The position numbers and the translations under genes are program-made. Shown piece by piece: positions 31,500-40,898 of a DNA stretch of 64,000 nt (position 1 is its first letter; each line of letters starts with the position of its first letter). A model generated the notes under the pieces. It worked only from the letters and a program-made list of their open reading frames with translations, was not told the origin of the DNA and ran no database searches. This DNA comes from Pyropia yezoensis. Taxonomy: Eukaryota > Rhodophyta > Bangiophyceae > Bangiales > Bangiaceae. The stretch lies in NCBI GenBank assembly GCA_009829735.1, contig CM020620.1, forward strand, positions 12,583,420-12,647,419. Reading direction: 5' to 3'.

Positions 31500-32951
31500 G
31501 GTTGCAGCTGACGCGGCCAACCAAGAAATGGTGCGCACTAACGTGGTGATCATCATTTCGGAGGTCAAGGGCGTGGCCGGCAATACCAACTTGGGATAGA
31601 CCGTAAGGAGGGTGGCCCCCAAGTCGGGGGACACCGGGGTGGACGACTCAACGGCAACGCTTATCGGGATGTCCCCGTGCGGCTGGAAAGGGACAGGAGG
31701 AAGCGGAGGGGCTCGCCGAGTTGGCGGAGCCCGAGAGTAACTGCGACCCCTACTCGGGGCCCCCGCAGTGGGTTAAGTCATGTAGTCATCGTGAGAGGGC
31801 ACCGCCATCACGATTGCCGTGTCTGGGGGAAGTGCAATGTGGCGATCCACCCCCGGGGCATACGGGTAGTCCCCGATGCCCAACCCCTCTCGGAGTACCA
31901 CACGGCCGTCGTCAAGTTCACGACCGACCCAGACGAACTGCCGAAATGTGCCATCGTCCTTGGGCCCGCGGGAGGAGCGGCGCAACTTGTGCTCGATGCT
32001 CTCCCGCTCGATGAGCTTATGGAGACGCAGCATCTCCTCAAGTAGAGTGAGCTGTCCTGATGAGCACCCCTCAGCAACTAGCTGAGGGGTGAGCTGTTCC
32101 AAAAATTGGATAAGCCGGGGGTCTAGATGCCAGAGCATTCCCCGCCGCTGAACACAAGACATCCAGGTCGACATGACCTCGAGGAGCCACTGGGTTGCCA
32201 ACCTGGCGAACACCACGTGGTCCAGGCTAGCCGCCAACATGGTGGAGCCGAAGTGATCGAGCAACCGTGGAAGTAAAGCCGGAAAACCGTAGGGGACCCC
32301 AACTTGAGGCCACCACTCGGGCTTCTTGGGGTATTATTGCTCCTTGCTAGCAGCGGACTGCTGCGTAAACTCAAGTTGAGCCGAGGTCACCAAGTAGGGA
32401 CCTCGCCGGAAGTCCTTCTCCATCCGCACATCAAAGTGATGAGTGTGCGGATCGACGTCGCGAAGGTACGGGGGGCGAGTTGCCACCGCGTCCCAAGTCA
32501 ATTTCGGCACGTCGCCGGTGCCCGGGATAGTACCCCCGCGGTCCACCATGGCCTTGGCCCGCTGCACGTCTTCGACCTCGTCCTCATCCAGGAAGGCAAA
32601 CTGGTCCGTCCTAAAGTCGGGAGGAAACCCGACCCTACGGGGGAACTTCTCCCGTGGGCGGTCCCATACTCGACTCATCGCTGTGCCAAGTCGGCCACAG
32701 CGGAGAACAGTCAACCCCTCCTCATATAGAGGCCAAGCGGGGTAAAACCACCGCCCCAAGGCCTCCAGTGGGATAACGCGGCCCGTCTCCGGGGGAGATC
32801 CCGCCGCCAACCCAAAGCCGGGTGACGCGGGAGTCCCATCCCCCGGAGCGACCGCGGAGCCCCGGCCGGAAGTCCCGGCAAGCGCTGCATCGTAGGACGT
32901 GTCCTCCATACGTTCATCCAGGGAGTCAGTCTCCACCCCCGGGGTCACCAT
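31500..32951 (-). pseudogene. C opposite-strand accessory ORF (main part), two stop codons
   Basis: One minus-strand frame from ATG 32951 (context GAGCCATGG, start 'MVTPGVETDSLDERMEDT') through 31500, and on at 20746-20681 when A2 is removed: 506 codons in all. It is broken only by TAA at 32334-32336 and TAA at 31773-31775. The first TAA is TAC in copy C2, so it is a recent point mutation. It contains 'WFYPAWPLYEEGLTVLR', 'RLLDHFGS', 'CVQRRGMLWHLDPRL', a helical stretch near 'LLEEMLRLHKLIERESIE' and a Pro/Arg-rich linker. Domain order and some positions resemble the A2 opposite-strand ORF (for example 'HFGS' against 'YFGS', and 'QRRGMLWHL' against 'RRQGRLFHL'). No known family recognised. Confidence 0.7.
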
Positions 32952-33286
32952 GGCTCTCCCCAAGTTAGGGAGAGACGACCTGGTTGCAGTTGCACGAGAC
33001 CCACCTCGAGTTGAGGGGGGCTCGGATCGCGGGTAGATGGGTGGCCTCCCCAGCGTGGGGCGGCCCAGGGTAAAGTGAAGAGGATGTGTTGGTGGTGGTG
33101 AGGTGAGTACCGATAAGAGCAAGCTGCCAAGTGGGCAAGCTTGAGGAGAGGGGCAGTCAACGTGACCGCCTCCACGTCCACATGACGTACCAGGGGGACA
33201 GCAAGCCGCGCCCCCAACGCCGCGATGTGCGTTTCTACGCCCCCCCGCAGGGCCGACCGGGCCGGTCGGAACTGAGGAGAGGCGAG

Positions 33287-33755
33287 TGTGGCAGTATTGA
33301 CCCCCAGGTAGAGGGGCAACACGTGCCATACATGGGGCGGCAGGCCACTAGCCTGACCCGTTCCTCCCCCTGCATTTGGGTCCATATTCCTTAAGTTTGG
33401 GATAGTTAGCTTAGTAGTACATCCAACTTGGATTTGAGGGTTTTCTGCATTTATCGTCTTGAATTTTCGTGTGGCCCGGTGGGCAGGTGCTGGGGTGGGA
33501 GATTCTGAGTGGCGAGATTCTGAGGGGACCCTGGGGGGATAAGGGGAGGGACAGCGGGGCTTGGCCTTGCTTCGCCGTCCCGAACAAGAAACTGTTGGCC
33601 CACACACCATCTTCTTGTTTGTCAGTGGGGGGATTGCCCCACAACAGGGATAGAGTGTGTGCGACTTGCACTTCTTCCAGTTCCCCCGACACGGGGGGCA
33701 GCCCTTGTGCACCGCCCCAACTTGGGTGGTGTGTGTGCGAGTGGTTTTTGCCAAA
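33287..33755 (+). repeat. C 3' LTR
   Basis: Starts TGTGGCA after a purine-rich tract (33273-33286) and ends TGCCAAA, one base off the TGCCACA consensus. CGCAT follows at 33756-33760 and matches 13624-13628, proving that this LTR belongs to the element starting at 13629. Confidence 0.92.
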
Positions 33756-33760
33756 CGCAT

Positions 33761-34880
33761 CACGTCGCCGACTTTGATGTCTTAGCGGGCCATAAAAGTG
33801 AAAAACAATGTGATCAGCGGGCCTTATGTTGGATGTCCCATGCTTTGCACCCACCCCACGTACGCTATCGTGCTGTTCTATAAACTGCCCGGACACCGTA
33901 CTGGGGCTTTTCTCATGAAGGAGGTGGACGACCAAGTCGCGAGGGCGTGGGCAGCCAATGGCGGCTTGGGAAACCCAGGCCTGTCCTTGTGCCTGGACCT
34001 GCTGCTGATACTCTGGTGAGGCCTCGTCTATACGGCGGCTCGTGGGCGTGTCTCAGGCACAAAACACGGCCAAGGAGGCCTCCGATTGGGCAGACACATC
34101 CAAGTGCTTCGAGCACTCGTCGGCAGCACGCTCTCGGGCACAAGAAACTTACTCAGACACGGCAGAGGTAAGACGGAGTTGCAGGCACGCCTGTGAGTGG
34201 GCGGAAAAATACCGTGTTTTTCCGCCCACTTCCAAGCACGCCCTGAGCACCGCATCACAACGGAAGATGAACAACGAGTGGCTCACTGCCTCCGGACTGG
34301 ATAGATCCGGCCAAGCAGCGGTGTGCTCTTGCACGGAAGTGGCCTGTCCCGTTCGAACGAATCTCCCAAGCACGAACACGACCTGTCGTGGTGCTGGCGC
34401 TTTGTGCTCAGTCGTCAAGACAGCCGCGGTGCACGGGCACGGAAACACGAAATTAAAACTGTGTCTCACCAGATATGAGCACCTTTCGTGCTGCCGTTTA
34501 GACATGCCCTGAGTGACGTTGACCAAGGCCCGGCCTCACGGGAGAGGCCGATATTTGATGCGAGTTGGCTTCCAGCCTGGTGGCCCCGTCTCTGCGATCG
34601 ATCGAGGCTCGTTCTCAACAGTCCCAGCATGAATGGGATCTGCAACAATTCAAAGCTTACTTTGTACAATTCCTGGCACATCGCGATATTTCATGAGATC
34701 GACCGATGAAGGCTCGACTGCCACACAATGACAAGCCTCGAGCTGGCAGGCCACTTTTTGAAATCCGTGGAATGCTTCTGGTGGCGGATTGTCTGTCACC
34801 GTCGTCGCCTCCCCTACCGCGGTCGCAGCGATCTGACCTCGGGACGGCTGCCTGTGATCGGCGGCGGCGGCGGCGGCGTC
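33761..34880. other. Unassigned DNA right of element C
   Basis: Continuation of the locus at 13.4-13.6 kb. A frame at 33798-34019 ('FYKLPGHRTGAFLMKEVDDQ') is coding-like but unrecognised. 34020-34700 holds short frames on both strands and a perfect hairpin at 34196-34230. No gene can be named. Confidence 0.4.
34196..34230. repeat. Perfect 14-bp inverted repeat with 7-nt loop
   Basis: AGTGGGCGGAAAAA, loop TACCGTG, TTTTTCCGCCCACT. Fully complementary arms, so a strong hairpin in DNA or RNA on either strand. No neighbouring gene explains it. Confidence 0.85.
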
Positions 34881-36916
34881 GGCGAGCGCGTCGGTGACGG
34901 CGGCGGCAGCTACGGTGGTGACGATCATGATGTGCTGTCGTAGTGTTCGCCGTCCATCTTTTTGGCGGCGGTGGGTGTCCGTGGCGACGGTGGCGGCGGC
35001 CCCGTCCGTGGCGATGACGGCGTTTGACGGTCGTGACGTCGGTGGGCGTCAGCGTCGGCGGTGGCGGTCGATGGCGACCTCGACGGCAACGGCAAGTGTG
35101 CTCGTCTGTGGTGGTGGAGGGGGGGGGGGGGGGGGGGGGAGGGCGGTGGAGTGGGGGTGGGTGGGGGGTGGGGGGGAGGGGCTGCGGTTGCTGTGGGTGG
35201 TGTGCGACGGTGGGGGGGGGGATGGTGGGCTGTGGTTGTGGTGGTGAGCGACGGTGGGGGAGGGGATGGTTGCCATGATGTTTGATGGGTTGTCGGCTGG
35301 GGAGGGGGTCGGCGTGGCAGCGGCGATGCTTGTCTGCGGCGGCGGCAAGGGCGGGTGCGCTCATCCACGGCTGCAAGGGGTGTCCACGTATGTGGCGATT
35401 TAGGTGGGGGGAGGTACACGACGGCGGTAGTGGTTTGATGAGGGGCCGGGTGAGGGCTGCTGCGGCTGTGATGTTGCGGGTGGGTAGGGGGGGGCTTGCC
35501 TTGAGGGTGACGGGCGGGGGGGGACTGTGGTGAGGGGAGCTATACGGAGGGTGGGAGGGACTTGTTGGTAGAGCGCTCGTGATGGTGGGGGTGGTGGATG
35601 CTTGAAGAGACGGTGGGTGGTAGGAGGGGGGTGGGTCGTGGGGGGGTGGAGGGGGGGGGGGGGGTTGCTTGAGGGGTTGGGGTTCTTGGGGGAAGGAGGT
35701 GCTCGGGGGGCGGGTGGGTCATGGGGGGCGACCCCGCCGCCTCTGGTTTTTTATCACTAGTTTTTCCATATTTTTTTTCCCTTAGCGTTGAAGTGGTTAG
35801 CGAGTTTTATGGCTGTTCGTCTTGGCTGTTTGGCAGGTGTGGGGGACTGCGGCGGTGGCGGCGGTGGGCTGCGGCGGTCGTGGACGGGGGTGGTTGCGAG
35901 GATGGCGTCGCTGTGGCGGTCTTCCGCGGCGGTCTTCCGCCGCGGTGGTGCTCGTGGCCGCCCCCGGTTGTGACGACAGCTGTATGGGGGTGGCCGCGGC
36001 GTCAATTGTGCTCTGAGGGTGCAGGCGAGCGGCGACGGCGCTTGCGGCTGGGGGGGTGGTGACGGGCGCTGCTGCGCGCTGGGTTCATGGGAGGAGAAGG
36101 AGCGGCGGCCGTGGAGGTGCCACCGCTGGGGACGCTGTTTGTCCTCGTCCGTCGTGGTGGAGAAATGGTGGGGGGGGTGGACACGACTGCGTTGGAGTGC
36201 TGACGGGGGCCGGAGGAGGGGACAGTTGTTGTCGTCGTGGTAGGAGTCGGGGGGGTCGGCGATGGTTGTGCCAGCTGTGGGGGGAAGACGGTATGAGGAG
36301 CTCGGCGTGGGGGGGGGGAAGTGGATGGCGCGGCCGCGGTGGCGGCCGCGGCAGAGTCGCCGGCACGCCTTTGGGCGCGGAGGCAGCGGCAGCACTGGCG
36401 GCAGCGCCCGCACCGAAGTCACCGCCGGCGGGCGCGGCCGCCTCTGACCCGCACCACAGCACCCTCCGGGCGGGCGGTAGCCGCAGCGGGGGGGGCGCTG
36501 CCGCTTGGGCGGGCGACCCCGCCGCCGTGGGCGCCCGCGGCGGCGGCAGCGGCGCTTGCGGTGGCGGTGGCGGCGGCGGCGGTGGGGGTGGTGGCTGTTG
36601 CGGCGAATACGGCGGCGGCGGCGGCGGCAGGTACGCGGTCGCGGCGGCGGAGGCGGCGACCCTGCCCCTCCCGCCCGTCCGCCCCCTCCCCGGCGGCGCG
36701 GCCAGGATGCGGACGTGTGCTGGTGTGCACCCAACCGGCACGTCCTGTGAAGTGTTGTGCATTGCGGCCGCCGGTTCCGAGCTCTGCGCAAAACGGACCG
36801 CGCGCCAAAATGTGCTGTCCGTGCAACGATTCTCTGATTCCGTGGCATGCGCAGGACGTAACGTGATATTGTACAGCGTGCAACGTCGAGACGCCAGGTC
36901 CCCGCGCAGCGATCCT
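34881..36916. repeat. Low-complexity G/C-rich tract
   Basis: Interrupted poly-G runs (for example around 35107-35142 and 35650-35665), GGT/GGC trinucleotide stretches (36540-36650) and strongly strand-asymmetric G runs from 34860 to 36060. Long open frames on both strands encode only Pro/Arg/Gly/His repeats and follow from composition, so I do not call genes here. Confidence 0.75.
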
Positions 36917-37757
36917 TAAAGCGGGATCCACGACAAGCCGGGTTTTCCTGTAGCCGGCGGGGGTGGCTCTCTGACGTTGTCGGCGGGGTCAGGTAGCCGG
37001 CGGGGATGCCTGCCTGGCTTTGTCAGCGGCGATGGCCTGACGCTGTGGCCTGCGGCGGTGGCCTGCGGCGATAGCTTGCCGCGGTGGCCTTGGGAGGTAG
37101 ACTGCTACTGGGGCCTACGGGGCTGGCCGGCGGCGGCGGCCGGCGGCGGCGGCCGGCGGCGGCGGCCGGCGGCGGTGGCCGGCGGCGGTGGTCGGCGGCG
37201 GTGGCCGGCGGCGGTGGCCGGCGGCGGTGGCCTGCGGCGGAGTCCTGCGGAGTTTGCCGGCAGCTGCGGCGTTCGCCGGCGGGGGTTGCCGGCGGGGTTG
37301 GCTGGCGGGGTCGGGTGGCTGGCGGGGGTTGCTGGCGGGGGTGCACCGGTGGGGGTGGCCGGCGGGGGTGGATGGCTGGCGTTGCTGGCGGGGTCAGGTG
37401 GTTGGCTGGCGTTTCCAGCGGCGGGGGCCGGCGGGTGGAGCTGGCGGGGTTGGCCAGCGGCGATGTCCTGCCGCTTTAGCCTGCGGCGGTGGCCTGCGGC
37501 GATGGCCAGCCGCTGATGCCTTGGGCGGTGGCCTGCTGCTGGCATTTCGCGGACCTTAATCGGTACTGCTTCTCCATCTATTAGCGATGCGTTAGCTTAA
37601 AACGACTCGCTTTGTCGCACTTACTCCTGCTTTAAGTCGGCTTCGCAACCAAGACTCGATTTCGTTTCACCCGTCGTTTCAGCCCGGAGGGCCTGCTTGA
37701 CAAGCCCCGTACAAGCCGTTTGGCCAAAAAAACAGGCTTGTCATGGATCCCGCGTCT
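36917..37757. mobile_element. Possible TIR-flanked element containing a GGC minisatellite
   Basis: Inverted ends: GCGGGATCCACGACAAGCCGG on the left and, on the complementary strand at the right (37735-37757), GCGGGATCCATGACAAGCCTG, 19 of 21 matching. The interior is a (GGCCGGCGG)n-type repeat (about 37125-37265) with flanking Gly/Ala/Gly-rich composition and no transposase. It could be a MITE or non-autonomous DNA element, or chance conservation of a repeated motif; no target duplication was established. Confidence 0.45.
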
Positions 37758-38068
37758 GAGACTACAGCGCCGGGCCTGCAAGCACAGTGCGCGCACGTGC
37801 GGGCCCGGAAAACAAGGTACCGTGTCTAAGCCCCGCTGCGCTGGGGTGACAAGGCCTGGGTGCACACCCGCCGGCCGTCGGGGACGGTGGGCGCCGCTTC
37901 CATCTCCCTGCCGCCTTCTGCCCCCTTTCCGTCCCGCTGCGGCAGCGGCCCTACCCGCGCACGCGGAATGGCAACTGCCGCCACCAGCCTCCGCCACCAG
38001 CAAGGCGGCCTCCAGCCCGCCTCTGCCGACGCTGCCGACGCTGCCGCCGCCCGCCTCCGACGCGTGGC

Positions 38069-40898
38069 ATGGCGGCGTTTGTCCATCACTTAGGGGTGCT
38101 TTCCCCCGCCTCCGCTGCCGCGGCCGCCGGCACCTGCCTGTCGGGTGCGGCGAGCGGGATGGCGCACGAGCGACTGCGGGCGGGGGTGGTGGGAAGCCCC
38201 CAGCGGCGGGCAGTGCTGGCGGTGTCGGTGTCGATGGGCGCCGCAGCATCTTTAAGGACCGGAGGAGCGAGGATTTGGGGGGTGGCGGCGGCGACCCCTC
38301 GCCGCTCTTCGCCGCCACTATTTCCCCGGGTTTTGCGGATGGGGATGCCGGCGGCGTCTGGCGCGGCGGTACTGCTGCTTGCCGACGTCGTTTCCGGTCA
38401 GATTGCGGATGTGCTGGTGCCCACGACTGTGTCGGGGGCGGCGGGACTCATTACGGGGTTGCTCATTGCGTGGTACAGATTTGGTCCTGCGCGCAGCGTC
38501 AAGGCCTTGTTTGCGGCGGTTGGCTTGCACATGGATGGGAAGCCGTCCGAAAGAGTGTGGGACAACATTTTCAAGGCTAAGCCGACGGGTCGCCTCCCTG
38601 GGCCCGTAGACTTGACGGAGCTGTGCACCTTGCTTGCAAATGCGCATCAGGTGTTCGAGGAATCGGACCAGCTGCGACGCTCTCTTGGCGCTCATGAGAA
38701 GGACGATGAGCGTCTCACGCGGCTTTCTCTCCTCTACGTGGCCTCTTTTGCCGGAAGCGGCAAGACCCATATCTGCCGCTTGCTGTGCGAGACTGTCGAC
38801 CAGCTTCGATCTGGTGAGGAGGCCGTGGTAGCCCGTCTGCTGGGGGCGGGCCGTGATGAGGGAAGCGGAGGTCCCGAGGAACCTCTGCCAGGCAAGACGA
38901 CGACCAGCGTGTCCGAAGGGCCACTCTTCGACGAGGCTACAGTTGAGTGGGCCAAGCAGTTGAGGTTGATTGGGGTCAACTTCAATAGTGAGCGATAGTC
39001 GCTGGACGCGTCGCCATTCGACAAGGAAATGGCCGGTCTTCCCAGCGGGAACCTCATTCCACTGCACCTACGTGTACTCTTCTTTGCGTTGGTCGACTTC
39101 TCCGACGCAAACGCGGCGAACGATGCGTGGAAGGACCTTGGCAAGCGGTCTTCGGACGCCATCAAGTACAGTACCGTTTCGCCCGGTGACTTGCAAGTGG
39201 CGGTGGAGGCGCTATTGCAGCGCATGTGCGGGAGCGCAGCGCCCCATGCGCCGTTTCTTCTTGTCGTGGACGAGCTGAGCAAGTGCAGCGGGTTCTGCAC
39301 GAGCGCCTACCAGTCCGACAAGAAGCGTCCAAATGCAGTGGCCGCCTTTCGCTCGGAGTCCTGCCGCCTAGCCAACGAGGTCAATGGCCGTGCCCTGGTT
39401 TGTCAGCCTCGATGACGAGCTGCCAACAGGCGAGACTGCGTCGTCAGACCGCCGCGCGGAAGAGGCCGTCCAGCTGCAACCCTTTCCCGTCGCCAAGATG
39501 TTTGAGGGAGTGCTGCTGGAGCTCTCTGCGGAGAGGGACCTGCACTTGAACTACGAAGGACGGCTGGCCAAGGCTGGTGATGACGACGGGCACTCTAAGA
39601 ATGCTGAGCGCGCCTCCGTGCTTGCTTCCATCGTTGGAAATGATGTGCGCTTTGCCATCTATTTACGATGTGCTGTTGCTGCAGCCGGTCGCGGCGCGGA
39701 GCTGCATGAGCTGCTCAAGACTGCTGTCAGAGAAACGAACGTCGTCTGCACCGATGTATGGAAGCTGCGCCGTGATGGAGAGGTCATCGTCGCGCACGCT
39801 CTTCGTGAGGAGAGTGTTTTGTCCAGCGCTTTTCTCCCAGGTGGGTCCAGTTGGGACGCGCGACGCGGTGACGGGTACATCCAAGGCATGGGCGTCCCGC
39901 AGCTCCGTGTCAAGCTTCCGCTTTACGCTCTGTGGGCGCTGACTGCGGCACAGGCGAAGGATCGCCCCCTCTCTGTGGGTCTGCATAATATGACGCGGAA
40001 AGTTGGCAACCGGATGGCGTGGCAGGCGTGGGAGGTCATCTGGGTCAACCTCGAGCTTGTGCTGCCTCGGGCTCGAAAGCTCATCGCCAATGCTCGCGTC
40101 GAAAGCCTGCGCCAGCACTTTGGGTCCGTATCCCTTTTTGGGGAGGAGCTCAGGTCTATCGTCATGAACGCTGACTTCAATCCCGTGGCCGTATCAGCAC
40201 GAGAGCTGCCTGCCCTTCTCCTTCTTTATTTGGCTCAGGACTTCTCCCTGACTTCGTGCGTTTGGCCCCTGCCGCCCAACAACGCCGGGATGGATAGCGT
40301 GCGGTTTTGTGTCGATGAACGAAACGAGATGGGCATCATGTGTCACCAGCTCAAGCAGACAAGTGTCGACGTCAACAACCCGCTGCCGTGGGGTGAAACG
40401 TGCAAGACTGTTAAGAAGATGCGTGGCCACCTTGTTGTGGCCGCGTGGCTCGCGACTGTTGCCACTTGCTCGCGCCAGGCCTCGGACAGGGCCATGAGCT
40501 TCGAGGACCTTCATGCGCTCTGGGCTGTCATGGACGACGTGTGTGACGCACTTGCGGACAAGCCCGTGGACACAAGTACCGACGCGGCTTTGAGCGACCT
40601 GCTCACTGCGCATTGGCATCGCGTCCCTAACAAGACAGTCGAGTTCAATGATGTGCTGTGTGGAGTGTCTCTTGTTCTGGGGAGAGCAGTTTTTGTCGTT
40701 GCCACGCAACGTCCTCGTGGCGCAGACTTCGAGAAGGATCGCGTCAACAAGCCTGACCGAACGATGGGCTCTGTGGTGGTGTTAACGAAGAGCGACCTGC
40801 CTGGTCACGTCGGAAGTTTTTTGTCTCCCATTGTTGACGACTGCGGTTGCATTGCCAACACGTCAATGTCCGAGGATATTGACGTGTTGGGGTCTTAG
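38069..40898 (+). pseudogene. P-loop NTPase gene, broken by a stop and a frameshift
   Basis: About 940 codons of coding-like sequence. The first ORF starts at ATG 38069; an inner ATG at 38339 is an alternative start. A hydrophobic N-terminal stretch ('AAGLITGLLIAWYRFG') may be a membrane segment. Walker A is 'SFAGSGKTHICRLL' (about residues 227-240 from 38069). Walker B is 'APFLLVVDELSK' near 39255-39290. A TAG at 38996-38998 interrupts the frame, and a frameshift near 39385-39410 moves the rest to 39384-40898, where an ordinary globular sequence of about 500 residues ends with 'MSEDIDVLGS'. Large NTPases of this layout occur in the Crinkler/RHS-like effector and selfish families; I offer that only as a possibility. 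It may be a pseudogene, or the breaks may be introns or sequence errors. Confidence 0.6.

Larger units (their letters stand above)
13629..33755 (+). mobile_element. C: old Ty3/gypsy chromovirus split by nested element A2
   Basis: Plus-strand element with LTRs at 13629-14096 and 33287-33755 and a 5-bp target duplication CGCAT on each side (13624-13628 and 33756-33760). Without the nested A2 insertion (20752-31499) the element is about 9.4 kb. Order: LTR, primer-binding site, gag, protease, RT, RNase H, integrase, chromodomain, about 2.4 kb downstream region with an opposite-strand ORF, purine-rich tract, LTR. Gag and pol contain several frameshifts and stops, so it is defective and older than A2. 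Gag and integrase resemble family A, so A and C are sister families. Confidence 0.93.

Noticed and set aside
35757..36848. 363-codon minus-strand frame in the low-complexity tract
   Set aside because: Almost only Arg/Pro/His/Gly; frames on the other strand and in other registers are equally open. Composition artefact.
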